Positions 33,256 to 46,009 are shown, numbered from the stretch's first letter. The stretch: DNA of 64,000 nucleotides from Siphonodentalium dalli (GCA_032622095.1 CP136061.1:200626244-200690243); one strand, 5' to 3'. Numbers and translations are program-made. The notes: generated from the sequence alone by a model not told the origin.

Positions 33256-36200
33256 AAAACAATTAAAGAAGTTATAGACAATAGCGGCCAACACATCTCT
33301 GAACCCACTGGCATTATTGAATTCACCAAAAACTTTTACACAGAGTTGTACACCGAAAAGCCTTCGTCGGCCAATCACGATACAAAAAAAATTCCACATC
33401 ACATTAGAGTTACCCCGCTTACCCCACATCAAAAATCGTCTATTGAAGGCGAATTATCTCTCGCAGAACTAAGTGAAGCTCTTAGAAACATGAAAAACGG
33501 AAAATCACCTGGTCCCAACGGGTGTACGATCGAATTTTATAAACTATTTTGGCTAGTAATAGGTCCATACATATTAGAATCAACGAATCATTGTTTTCAA
33601 AAAGGCGAACTGTCCATAATGCAGAAACAAGGAGTTATAACCATGATCCCCTAAAAAAGACAAAGACATGAAATACCTAAAGAACTGGCGCCCAATTACA
33701 ATACTGAATGTTTCTTACAAACTGGCATCCGCTTGTATTGCTAGCCGCATGAAGAAAACAATCCCTTTCATTATAAACGTAGATCAGTCAGGGTTTATCC
33801 CGGGCCGTTTCATCGGTGACAGTACACGCATAATATATGATATTTTATATGAAACGGACAAACGGAACATGTCTGGTGTGCTTCTACTTATTGATTTCGA
33901 GAAAGCATTTGATACGGTCTCCTGGTCTTTCATCGAAAAATGCTTAGAAAAATTTAATTACGGAGAAACGATCAAAAAGGTGGATACAAACATTTTACAA
34001 TGATATTCAATCAGCCGTTTTAGTTAATGGCAATTTGTCTTCATGTTTCAAGCCATCCAGAGGCACAGGTCCCCAGAACAAAAATTGACCCCACCCCCAA
34101 TAATACTTAATCCTATAGAGGTGCTTCGTTATTATCTGGTAAAATGCTATGCAACTAATACATGTACTGTTATGGCTTAATTTTGATGGGGTATCTTTTA
34201 TTGATTTATGGCGATATCGTGTGGTTGCGGATAGATATGAGTTCGTATCAAATTCGAGTTTCATTTGTAAACATTAATCCTTTGTGTACTCAATATTCAT
34301 TGACGCAATGTTCTCTTCAGAAATGTTCGGATAAAAATTCAATAAGTTGTTCTTTGAACTTTACCTGAACATCTCTCTCGAAAAAATAGACCATTCCAAT
34401 GCACATGCATATTGTTGTAACAGACGGGATAATCGAGTTAGTACAGAAAAGGTTAATAGAATAACCCAGTTCACCCCAACACGGCAGATAGTACGGATAG
34501 GTTAGATGTGAAACTGGACCAGAACTCCACATCTCTAGGGATTAACAATGTTGATAATTCAACATGCATTCTCGTTTTAAATTAGTTCTTTGCGTGGCAC
34601 TTGTCAAGTTTCTCCAATAAGCATAAGCAAACCTACAGTATTGATCACGAATCGAATAGCAATAATGACGTTTCATCTATAATTCATCAGATTTTAAATC
34701 CAGTTACACCACGGTTCACTAACTACAGTAGTGCACATACGCGGTTCAATATACATGTTTCTCTATGCGTTTGAGTGTGAATTAACCCTCTCTATACTCG
34801 ATATGCATTGAGAATACTCTGAGTAAATGTTGAGATGATAAGTTAAACACACTTTACTTGTATTATCATCTGCACACCTGCACTTGTATTACCTTTTAAT
34901 CCGCCTGTCGTCTGCTCAGTTTTTATGAACTCCCCACCGAATGAATACTACAGTGTGTATAGACAATTTCAATGTATGCTTTTATAACTGGGTGGGCGAA
35001 TTCTTTCTGTAAACAAAGGGTTAATATTTCAATGCTATTTCACTACATCGGTGCTGTATATAACGAAGAAGTAGTGTATACTACTCTATATACGTTCTAA
35101 ATATTTATGGAGTTATATTTCTGTCCATATGTACATGTATGTTTTCAAATCGGCATTCGTGTTAATTCAGTCTTTGTGTATTTATTTAACTATATATTGT
35201 GTTGGGTATGAACTATAGAGAGTACACATAATGCGCCCGAACACCAATGGCTGCCTTTGGAAAAATTCACTTTCCTTCCGGGTTTATGAAACTGAATTTT
35301 TCAATAAATACGAGAGATACGATGCCGTGATGTAGCGTGATTGGTTTGGGTGGGCCAGTAAACAATTCCGCTGCTAATGATGTATAATATATATATTATA
35401 CTAACCGTTGATTGTGTTTTTGAGGCCCAAGTCGGTGTAAAAATCGCACTTTTTTACCGAGTTTAGCGGACATCATGTCGAACGAGTGAAATTTTACAGT
35501 CGGTTTGCGTCAGACCTGTGCTCATAACCAGAGTTTTTCTTAACAATTTTTTACAGGGGATGCATCAAATTGAAGAGTAATAAGATATCTTTCTAACTAT
35601 ATATGAGGCATTTATGTTACAAAAATTATTTTGGTGTATTTTAACCTGATTGTAGACATTGTAAAAATAATAAAAAATTAGGCCGGGCCAAGTTGGATAC
35701 CTTTCTATAGGATTAAGTATTATTGGGGTGGGGTCAATTTTTGTTCTGGGGACCTGTGTCCAGAGGCTGTAGGCAAGGCGACCCGTTATCACCGTATATT
35801 TTTCTCTTATGCGCTGATATATTAGCTGAAATGATAAGAGGAAATAAGAAAATAACAGGTATTACCCTCGATGAGACAGATTACAAAATAAACCAATATG
35901 CAGATGACACTACACTTGTACTAGATGGGAGCTAAGCCTCAGAGAATCTCTATCCGTGCTCATTTGCTACTATGTCGGGCCTGAAGCTAATCTAGACAAA
36001 TGCCAAATAGTCTGGTTGGGCATCAGTTCCTTTAGAACGCAAACTTAAAGTTTCGAATACATTCACATCCCTTGGAATTAAATACAGCACCAACATGTCC
36101 GAAATACCAGAAATTAATTTCAGAGACAAGATCGACAACATGAAAAAGATAATAGACAAATGGAAACATAGACATATCTCACCCATCGGTAGAATAGCAA

Positions 36201-37866
36201 TTGTCAAGTCTATTCTCATTCCAAATATTGTCCATCTTCTCCAATCCCTCCCAAATCCAAAGCAAGATATCCTTAGAAAATCAATAGAATTCTATTCAAA
36301 TTTGTATGGAATAATAAACGCGACAGGGTCAGTCGTACACAACTTTGCAGAGGTTATGAATATGGCGGACTAAAAATGATTAATATAAAACATTTCAACG
36401 ATGCTCTTAAAATAACCTGGATGCGCAGATGTATCACGAAGTCACCCCCATGGTTGAATATAACACCCCGATGAATTTCAGATCCCTTACTATCGACTTA
36501 TTGTTCAAAATACATCAACACTGTTCTATAAAAAAAAACTGGGAACCCTTTCTGGCGCGACGTTCTTATGGCTTTGAAGAGTTGCTTGAAAAATATGCCA
36601 AACGATAATTCACCTGTTTGGAACCACGATGAACTCCAAATGAATAAAGACGCAATAAATAGTAGCGAGTGGAAGGGAAAAGGCATCTTATTTATAAACG
36701 ATCTTATCACACCAGGAAATAAACTGCACACACTCGAAAGTTTCACCGCCAAATTTGACATACCCACCACTTTCTTGACATTACAAAGTGTCAATACGCA
36801 GCTCCGCATTTTATCAAAACAGACGAAAAAGATCTCAATAGCACTGAGACCCCCTTCATTCCAAACAATATTCACCTGCTAACAAAAAGTAAACATGGAT
36901 GTAAGGATTTTTACAACCTTCTTATCTCAGACACTGATCAATTCCCACTGTGTGTATCAAATGGAAAAGAGATCTGGGACCTAATATAACCACAAGTTCA
37001 TGGTCTCATATATTATCATCGCCATTCAGTTATCTGCGAGACTCTAGATTACAATGGTTTCAATATCGGATAAATACACGTATTTTGGGAACCAAAAGGT
37101 TGCTATTTCTTATGAAAATATCTGTAGACGATCACTGTAACCGGTGTAATTTACCTGAGGAAATTGCCCACATATTCTATGAATGCTCTGTCGTAAAACT
37201 ATTCATAAATGACACACAAAAATGGCTGGATAAACACAAGCTGGACATATCTATTACTCGTATGAATATAATTTTCGGCCTTCCCCGCCAGCAAAATATC
37301 AGTGTCAAAAATGTATTTCTGACATTGCTTAAATATTACATATACAAAACCAAATTTGACCCCGATACCTTATCCCTGAAATAATTTCTACGTGAAATTG
37401 ATGAGAGATATCGCTTAGAGAAATATATAGCACTAAAGAGAGATATCCTTAACGACTTCGAGTTTGATTGGTGTGAGATATACCTTGCCCTGTCAGTACT
37501 TTGAGGACAAATAACTATTTGTGATTATTTTCACCTGTTGATGATTGTCGAATTAGCGCTATATAAATTCCGGGCACGGATAGAGGCAATTATTTCATGT
37601 CGGAGACTATAAATTACATGTATATTTAAAAGCATATAAAACGATATCTAGTGACATTCCAGTCATAAACATAGTCTGTGTAATCAAAAAACACGCACGA
37701 GGTGTCTTCCGATTTTGAACGTGTGTAAGGTGTGTGTGAGTTGCGAGCGAAGGTTCCCCTCCAGAAAATACCAGGACATTATTTCTGTTATTGTCATTAT
37801 GCTGTATTTTAAAATATATGAATATGTCCATGTATATATTGTCAATAAATAATAAAAAAAAAAAAA
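33256..37866 (+). pseudogene. LINE E: L1/Tx1-like reverse transcriptase, decayed, split by a hAT-like element
   Basis: RT motifs appear in order: KSPGPNGCTIEFYKLFW (about 33,511), NWRPITILNVSYKLA (33,680), DQSGFIPGRFIGDSTRIIYD (33,782), LLIDFEKAFDTVSWSFI (33,889), CRQGDPLSPYIFLLCADIL (from about 35,767), and the catalytic INQYADDTTLVLD (about 35,893). Downstream pieces at 36,095-36,373, 36,568-36,882 and 36,950-37,384 end with a zinc motif CNRCNLPEEIAHIFYEC (CX2CX7HX4C). Frameshifts near 33,650 and 33,977 and several stops make it dead. The IPGRFIGD and FEKAFD style points to the L1/Tx1 group. The 5' end is missing. A run of about 16 A at 37,851-37,866 is its poly(A) tail. Without the inserted element it is about 2.9 kb. 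Confidence 0.85.
34064..35758. mobile_element. hAT-like non-autonomous element with perfect 8-bp target duplication
   Basis: 1,695 bases starting CACAGGTCCCCAGAAC and ending in its inverse, with about 54 bases of inverted ends differing by one C-run indel. It is flanked by TCCAGAGG on both sides (34,056-34,063 and 35,759-35,766). Taking out the element and one TCCAGAGG restores the SRGCRQGD reading of the RT, which proves the insertion. An 8-bp duplication with CA...TG ends fits hAT. No transposase frame was found. Confidence 0.93.
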
Positions 37867-37867
37867 A

Positions 37868-38668
37868 ATGTTAAATTATCATATATGACGCACTGCGATC
37901 GAGAAACTCACCTTATAAGATTTAAAAAAAGATTTATGGAATCCTTACAACAAAGTCACATTTTCGTGATTTTGGGGTGAGGGGGTAACATAAACCAAAT
38001 TGTCTGAAACGATGTTACATATTAGCCACCTAAGATGTATTGATTGTTTTCAGTATATATGTCCAACAAATACAAGACCAAACATTGTGAACTATCGCAA
38101 ATATCCTATGAGTAAATGACCATCTATTGCACCAACATTTTTGAAATGACGAGGATTTTCTTACAAAATTGAATATGTTTTAGTTGAAAAAGTTATAAAT
38201 TTCAACTTTGATCATTTTGTATGTAATTGCCATTACAGTATTTAGAAATGCGATTAAATAGTGTCATTTATAGATTCTCATCCATGCCCTATCGGATGTT
38301 TATCACAAAAAACAAAAGTTCATGATTTTTGGGGTGAGGGGTAACAAAATCCAAAATGTCTAAAAGATGGTTAGGAATTTGTCCCAGGTGTTGTATGTGT
38401 TGTTTTCAGTATACATTTACGAAATTTGTAAGATCTACACTGAAATAGATTTGAGAAAATGTGGTCTGTCTGGGTTGCTACTATCTTCAAAATATGACAA
38501 TGCCCGATCGAATGACTTTATTATGCATGTGCCTTAAATGTTATACCAATTGGAACGTCATGGTGAAATAATTATTGGATTTGGCGGCATTCTCGGATTT
38601 ATACTGGGAACAAGGGTTACTATTGATCAAAAACTTGTTTCTGAAAGAGCACACATAACTTGACATAA
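37868..38668 (-). repeat. Right arm of the 10-kb palindrome, outer part
   Basis: Reverse match to 29,295-30,200, from ATCATATATGACG (37,877) to TTGACATAATAT (38,661). Confidence 0.8.
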
Positions 38669-38859
38669 TATCAAACTAGAGATGGGCCTGTCCCAGATGG
38701 GACTGAGGTATACTCCCTGTATTCAACATGTTATTTGAATGTAGTAGCCATTACTGTACATTGGGCGCTGAAATTATGTGAACAGATAACCCTAAATCCC
38801 CTAAGCCATAACACTAATCTGGAACCTCTTAATAATCCTAATCCTAAAACCTATTGACT

Positions 38860-39290
38860 GAAAAATGTAGGAATAAAAGCTCGGACAAAATTATGCATTT
38901 TGAAAAGATTTTCTAAGTTGTAAAATGGGGCTATCTCCACAAAAATAATTCAGACAGACCTCATAATCGCAGGTGCACAGGTTCCCATGGTACTAATTAT
39001 CTGTGCCAAGTTTCAAAACAATTAACCAGAAAATGTAGGAATAAAAGCTCGGACAAAATTATGCATTTTGAGAAAATTTTGTAAGTTGAAAAAGGGGGCT
39101 AACTCCACCAAAAAACGGAGATACCTCAAAATCGCAGGTGCACAGGTTCCCAAGGTACTAAATATATGTTCCAAGTTTCAAAAATATTGACCAGAAAATG
39201 TAGGAATAAAAGCTCGGACAAAATTGTGTCCACGGACGGACGGACGCCCATACAGACGGACGGACGGACGGACGGACGGACAGACAAGTT
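38860..39290 (+). repeat. Three 166-bp tandem units and a GGAC microsatellite
   Basis: AAATGTAGGAATAAAAGCTC recurs at 38,863, 39,031 and 39,196. The third unit is cut short by a GGAC/CAGAC microsatellite (about 39,231-39,286). The layout of a short tandem array next to a tetranucleotide repeat near one end of an element recalls minisatellite-bearing transposons. Confidence 0.85.
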
Positions 39291-39350
39291 GATTCCAATA
39301 TACCCCCATACTCCGTTCCAGTATGACAACAGTTTGTCGCTAAGTCACTA

Positions 39351-39675
39351 CACGAGGTAATAAAGTAAATGCGATGAAGGTATCGCCGGAAAAGATGCGA
39401 ATGTTACATATAATATTTTCAACAATGTCATTTATAAATATAAGAAAGAGAATAGGCCCCAATATAAATCATTGGGTAAATCATGCTGTGATCTCCCCCC
39501 CCCCCAACCATTTAGATTGGCCGGAGCGCAGGTGGCGATTTGACATTTACATGTATGAACTGAACCATTGCAATAGATTATCACAAATTCCTATACCATG
39601 AAATGTAAATAGGAAATCGTCGTACCAAACTTTGTCAAATGCTTTACCAGATGCAAAGATGTGGCAGAATTTGGG
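39351..39675 (-). pseudogene. LINE G, 5' part: reverse transcriptase core
   Basis: The minus strand reads KAFDKVWYDDFLFTFHGIGI, then a broken stretch around a C/G run at 39,497, then GPILFLIFINDIVENIICNI and RIFSGDT. In active jockey/CR1-type enzymes the last motif is FADD; here the first catalytic Asp has become Gly (SGD). It continues at 29,245 on the far side of the 10-kb insertion. Confidence 0.75.
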
Positions 39676-40546
39676 GAACGAATGGACAAACGAACGGCAA
39701 CCTATGTTGCAACATTAAGATATCATCAGGGTTGTTGTACATAACATGCATGGGAATAGCTGTCGCGATGAACGAGTGAATGCTTGGAATAGAGTGTAAA
39801 CCATCACAACGCATTTGATGAATCCAAAAGATGTCAGGATATCCCATATCCTATTCATATCAACTATGCATGCAAGGGACAGGAAAGGTCGTGTCGCGCA
39901 GGAAGGGGGGGGGGGGGTCTGCTGAAAATGCCCAGACACAGCGCCGTGGTGGGTCACCCGGAGCCCGGAAAATCTCATTTTTGTCCAATGATAACAAATT
40001 TTGTGGTGAAGGATTATTCGCAAACTATTTACAAACAATAACACTGTTCTGTTTTTCAGTAGCACATCATTAGCACCATATGGGTTGATGGATTGGGGGG
40101 GGGGGGGCTATATAGGTGCATTAATTTGCCTCAGATTGGAACAAAGTCAGGTTCTATACAGTGGTCATATTGGAATTATAGTACCGGTAAATGTTTTTTT
40201 TTCTTCAAATTTGTGATACTGATCAGACATATATAGAGGATCTCCAATAGTAAAATCTTGTATCCCAATATATTTACATACTAAGTGTGATCATCACTAA
40301 ATTCAGCATTCCGATTGGTCGGCGCCCACGTGGTTAGTTGCAATTATTTCTCGGTGAATGCGCAACAGCTAATGACTGCAGCCTCATAACAACATTGACA
40401 CGTCATTGGGTTTGGAAAGACAAACGCGTAATGTTTTGTTCCTGTTAACTTTTGCCAATGGGATATTTTGGGCTGGTTTTGTCACGATACACTTTTCGAT
40501 TTAAATGCATTTACAAAAGTGGATTTTTGCTAAATGTATATAAATA
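39676..40546. other. No gene seen; two G tracts
   Basis: G runs at about 39,905-39,916 and 40,096-40,106. Minus-strand frames at 39,644-40,065 overlap and match nothing I know. Confidence 0.4.
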
Positions 40547-40704
40547 TAAGGATTAACTGTCATGTGGACTGTTTTTATGGAGATGTAACCTTGAGGTAAG
40601 TGGTCATAACTTGTATGTAAAACCCTTCGGGTTTTACACAAGTTATGATCACTTACCTCACGATTACATCTCCATAAAAACAATCCATATGACAGTTAAT
40701 CCTA
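40547..40704. repeat. Long near-perfect hairpin 4
   Basis: Arms of about 76 bases, TAGGATTAACTGTCATRTGG outward and GTAAAACCC at the tip, close on a TTCGG loop. There are only a few mismatches. Confidence 0.9.
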
Positions 40705-42400
40705 AAATAACGAGTTGAAGATCTTTTATATCACATGGAGAAAAAGATAGAATTCTATGCCCTTTTAACAGATAAAAATCTTTAATTGAAGCTGAAAAGT
40801 GCTTGCAAAAAGCATACATGCAGGGCGTTGGCTGCGACGCTTCACAAAAACGTATACGAGAGTATTACGCGTTCTGATTGGCGACGAAAAGTATAGTCCC
40901 CCAATTCAGCCCAATTTGCCTTTTTGTTCCTATTTTCGTTAGTGCAACGAAGTTGGATATTAATTTAACTTTAATGAACAAAGCAATCATTTTTTCAAGG
41001 CGTGGTGTTGGTCTCATACCCGTCTTTTTGACAGAGTATTTATCCGCGCAGTACTTTTGTTGGCGCGATGCCAAGTATTCCGCGAAGCACGCGCATACTC
41101 ATACTTGTGATATATATAAGGAATATGTAATGGCCTTTTTAATGAAATAATAGGGGTATCATGTGAAATAGTTAGTTATGCAATTTAGTTTCTCACATTT
41201 AAGCAAATATTTACTATGTGTGTTGTCAATTTTGATATAATATTTGTAAATATTACTATTTTGAACAAGATTATTCTCCATTTATATTTGATCACGCTAC
41301 CGGAGTGTTTCACATCACTTTAACCTATTATATTGTCTTAGACTAGCTTGTCCTAAAATACTGACATAATAAATACGTGGTACACAATGTCGCCATTAAT
41401 ATGCATTGTTACAATGACTGCATGCATGCACCCACCATTTGGCAAGCAGCAGCGCGAATTAACCCGGTAATGTATTCCATAGGAAGGGGGGGGGGGTGGG
41501 AAATGACATAGATTTCACACTTTAGCCATTTATGTTCATCACTTTTCTCAATAGTAATCTGCCAAATAGTTATGTACATGTTACTCTATTTTCGGCACAT
41601 TGATGACCGGTGCGATTCGGTTGATCTGTTAATGCATGTCGCGGGCAAACTAGCGTTCAATTAAGAGAACGAGACCCGACTAAGGTTAAAAAAGGGCTAA
41701 AAATGCTCATGATACAGACATACCGAATACTATTTACAAGAGGCGGGTATGAATCCCTAATACCGGCTAGTTTATTATAACAGCGGGTTATGAATTCCGC
41801 GAACAGCCTGAAAATGGACTGAATCCTGCGTACCAAAGAGGGTGCGACACCATTGACGCCACAGGTGTCGGTCTTCTCCTTAGAAATTCTTCTAATGCTG
41901 TCGAATTTACATTGAACTGCGTCGTTAATTACGTTCTTCGTCTTGACAGCTCGGTGTGAAATGGATGCTTGTGTTATTGTGTATCTTGTAAATATCTTAA
42001 ATACCTGTCAGGAAAGCCATTATGAGAGTATGTAGATTATACACAGCCATGACTGTCTTCCGTTATCACAATAACATTAAAGTCCCAATAAGAAAACCAA
42101 TTATTCTCGAAAATTCAGTATTTTAAATATATATATATACGCCAGTAAATGAAACCAGGATGTTGTAATGTTTTGACTGGACACGCGCCCCTGCGTCTAA
42201 TAAAAGCTTTGTGAAAAGTGGGTGCATCGATCGAGTCTCGTGTCTGACAAAGAGCAATGAATGGAATGTATACGGTGTGTAAAATGACGACAATGAACTG
42301 AATAGTTTTACTGGAGCGTATTATATGCTACAAGCAACTAATTATATAGAGTTACCCTTCTTGAATTTGTGTAGGGGAAACTCGAGTCAGCATAAAAGAA
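40705..42400. other. No gene seen; R-43 fragment at 41,213-41,340
   Basis: Bases 41,213-41,340 match R-43 (ATGTGTGTTGTCAA to GTTTCACATCACTTTAA, as at 12,412 and 44,598). A G run is at about 41,487. The rest is unassigned, including a 90-codon plus frame at 40,878-41,150 with no recognisable domain. Confidence 0.5.
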
Positions 42401-45337
42401 AATATGGCTGCTGATTGGTTGATTATCATTGAGGGGAAATTCCCAGAAAATCATAGCCTAGGTAAATATGGCGATCATTTTTTTGGCCACGAAGAGTCTG
42501 GTAGGGTTCCTAAGTTACGGAAGTTGTCTGGGTATTTTTATACTGCTGATTTTTAGGCAGCAAATGGAGTAGTTGTGGAAACGCAAGATTATCGTTTGAA
42601 AAAAATACCGAAAAGGGCGCGGTTGATGTCAAGACTGGTGTATCGGATGACGTTCTAAGGGAAACTTGACCACTTGAAGTTCAAATAGGCTTAACCCATG
42701 GCCGCGGGACCTAAAGTTAACACTCTCACCTATGGCTTTTTTTTTGTAACCTATAAGCCATCTGTATAGGAGGATGGATAACTCTGGACGGTATGTTGTG
42801 TTACTTACTTACGTATTCACATACCAGGTGTGCGTAAACACTCTCGCCTATGGAAAATAATTTGGTTTGTAACATACACTGAAAAAAAACGATAGAGTAG
42901 ATATTCCTACTAATTATAAGAGTAGGAATTGTTCTTACGCATGCAAAGAGTAGATTTGCTATAGCCTGATAGGAAAGCGATTGAGACTATACTCAATTTA
43001 AGTGTACACATATCTAAGATATCTACACTTTTTTGAGTATACAGCGACCACGTGCCGATGTTCATTTTCGCGGTACGTCATTATTTTGGTAACGCCATTT
43101 TGTATGAACTTGATGAGTGCATAAAATATTCTTTATCCGTGGAAATCATTGAATTTTTATGTAAGTACGGGCTGTCGATATGTCGGAATCGTGGTAACGT
43201 AAACACGGCAATGTTTTGGGTTCATTATTTTTTTTTAGCTGTGGAATTTCATTGAAAACATAAATCGTACCATTCTTGGTTAGGTAGGCCTGTACTTTAG
43301 ATTTTTAATAATTAAATTAATAATTTACATCATCTGACTCACCAAAAAAGTGCTGAAGGGTACACGGGTTTTAAAATCGCATTCTAAATGACTTAGTTTT
43401 CGTGTCTGCCATGATTTCTGTTACTGTTACTTAGAAGTTAGAGAACAATTATATATATATGTTCCAAGGAAAATTAAACTGAACTGAAAACGAACTGCTG
43501 ATGGGCGCCAGACTTTCAGGAACACAGTTAAAACTTAAAGTAACTGCACTAGTGCCGATCACCGGCAAAACCTATCACGGTGTAACCTTTGATTTCGATT
43601 CGGCTAGGTTAAAGAATTCCGTAATTCCAACTTATATACTCCTCTGTCCTAATTGACCTTCACCTTGGTGTGAGATTTGTCGATTCAGAATTTGTTTTTG
43701 TCAACAACATGTTTCATATCACCTTCATCATTCATTATCGTCTGACATCATCATCGTCGACAGAATCACTCAATGTGATACACGACATCATGATGTACGT
43801 GACAGAAATTATCAAACTTCACAAAATATGAAGATACATAGATGTGTGATAGGAAAAGAAATTTACTTTAAAAAGACACACCTTTTATTATAACAATTGA
43901 GTCACCCATTCCGTAGATATGGCCATTTACACCTCTGAAAAACCCACATTCTTTCTTCCGCTACTACCATTTAGTTACCATGCACTGACACAGTATTAAC
44001 CTGCGACGACGCCCTGAGACGATGTCACAATTTAATTATCTTAATAACTAAATATAAGGCCATTAAGCCTTAAGGGTTATTTTTATGTGTCTTAAAACAG
44101 GGGCCCTAAACGATATGTTGGCAACCGTATAATTTCTTAAAATTTTGCCGATATATAAAACTTATCATAACTAATCATAGAATTATATATCTATTTGGTG
44201 CCTGCAATTTTCTATCGCTCCTTCATATTGAATTTAAAGAATGAAATTGAACTTTTACCCATTTCACTCATATCTCTGGGAATAGGTACACTTTATCGGT
44301 GAAAATGGCATTAAAGACATACATGTATTATGGACTTGTTCCGGTACGGTACATGAAACTGATGAGTTAGTAGTCAGGCGCTATGCCAACAGGGGGAATA
44401 TAGCATTCTACGAATATCGCCGAACATTTCAAGCAAATCGACGGTACGTCGGTACCACTCTATAGAAACATCGTCTGAACTACGCTGAATTGTAAATATT
44501 TACATCTCGATTCGGGACGCAACTTTTGGCGATAAGGTAATGAAAACGAGTTTACCATCGAGAGTCACTGAATTAAATTAATATGTAATAATGATGATGT
44601 GTGTTGTCCAATTGGATATAATATTTGAAAAACTAACTAATTTCAGAATAATTATTTAACATTTATATTTTATCACCCTACCCGAGCGTTTCACATCACT
44701 TTAATATAATTTTCATTTATAGGCATAATCACATTAAATAAGTCCAACACACAATAACGATTTAATATTCATATCATGCCAGTGTTTTGAATATACAGCA
44801 CAAATTTTAACCAGCCAAAAGTAGGAACACTTTTAATGACAGAAAATCACAATGTCATGACGTCGTTTTGTCACATCACTAAATGTACCTTGAAATTGAC
44901 TTATTCACATGTACCGGTATGGCAATTGTTTTTCTATATTTTGTTCAGAACAATTTATTTTGGCCAATAGCTCGATTCAGCCATGCAAAGCTAAAATATT
45001 TGATGAACATAGCATTGGTGAAATCTTTTTAGGAAACATTTTGGTCCCCTGATCTGATCATAAAGTTGCATGATCTGACGATTCAAACTTTGAATTTCAA
45101 AGTACTTTTGTGTTCACAATATCATATTAAAACTGATCCTCAGCTCTCAAAAGATCACCAGGCCATGCAGCGATATGGCGAGGTAACTTGGAATTGATCC
45201 AAAAATCCTCTTGTCGATCGTTAAATAGGCGAGGTGGCTTTGACGGCTGGCTCTAGATTTTAAGCAATTATATGCTATATATATGAGATTGTTTGTTTTG
45301 AAATTTGAAACGATCAGTTTTGTTTCTTTTCCACAAC
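42401..45337 (+). repeat. R-43 dispersed repeat, copy 2
   Basis: Collinear with 8,711-13,155 but without the family 1 MITE. It has two insertions of its own: about 120 bases at 42,733-42,854 flanked by a 17-base repeat (AACACTCTCRCCTATGG), and about 206 bases near 43,295-43,500. The end TTTCTTTTCCACAAC is the same as in copy 1, after which the two loci are unrelated. Confidence 0.85.
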
Positions 45338-46009
45338 TTGCACCAGCGTCTTTACCGTTCTCGATAATGGTCCATTCCCTGAAGTGATTGGAAGGGAGTC
45401 GGTTGTTTATAGGGAGTATTTGGGAAAGGCCACCCACCCATCCGTCAAATCGGTCGAAATCCCTACTGTTCTCGAAAATGGTCCATACCCAAATGTTACC
45501 CCCTCGGGGTGGCACCCCCGTGGGTAATGGTGTGGTTGGGGAGTTTCTATGTGGTATTTGGGGCGGGCCACCCACCCATGCAGTCATATCGGTCGAAACC
45601 CCTACGGTTCTCGAAGATGATCCTTATCCCATTTTCACTCACTTGGGGTTGCACCCCGTGGGTGAAGGGTGGGGTCGGGGTGTTTCTCTGGAGTATTTGG
45701 GAGGGCCATGCACCCATGCCGTTAAATCGGTTGAAACCCCTTAGCTTTCTCGAAACTGGTCCATACCCCATGTTTACCCCCTCGGGTGGCACCCTCGGTG
45801 TGATGGATGGGTGGGGTGTCGGGTGTTTATTTGGGGCCACCCACCCAAATCGGTCAAATCGGTCGAAACCCCTACGGTTCTTGAAAATGGTCTATACCCA
45901 ATGTTCACCCCCTCGGGGTAGCAACCCCGTGGGTGAAAGGTGAAAGGTTGGGGATCGTGGTGTTTCTATGGGGTATTTCGGGCGGGCCACCCACCAGCCT
46001 TATCAAATT

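Larger units (their letters stand above)
29246..39350. mobile_element. 10.1-kb palindromic element inserted in LINE G
   Basis: The two ends are inverted: TAGTGACTTAACG at 29,246 and the complement of CGCTAAGTCACTA at 39,338-39,350, with further similarity inward (GTTGGAACGG against CGTTCCAGTATGACAAC). They fall exactly between two halves of one RT. Inside, 29,295-31,435 pairs with 32,600-33,235 plus 37,868-38,668. Later insertions are a LINE 3' end in the left arm and a 4.6-kb LINE in the right arm; without them the element is about 4.9 kb. The right end carries three 166-base repeats and a GGAC microsatellite. No transposase was recognised. Confidence 0.65.

Noticed and set aside
34007-34532. 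Minus-strand frames within the hAT-like element
   Set aside because: They cross its boundary into the LINE or have no transposase motif.
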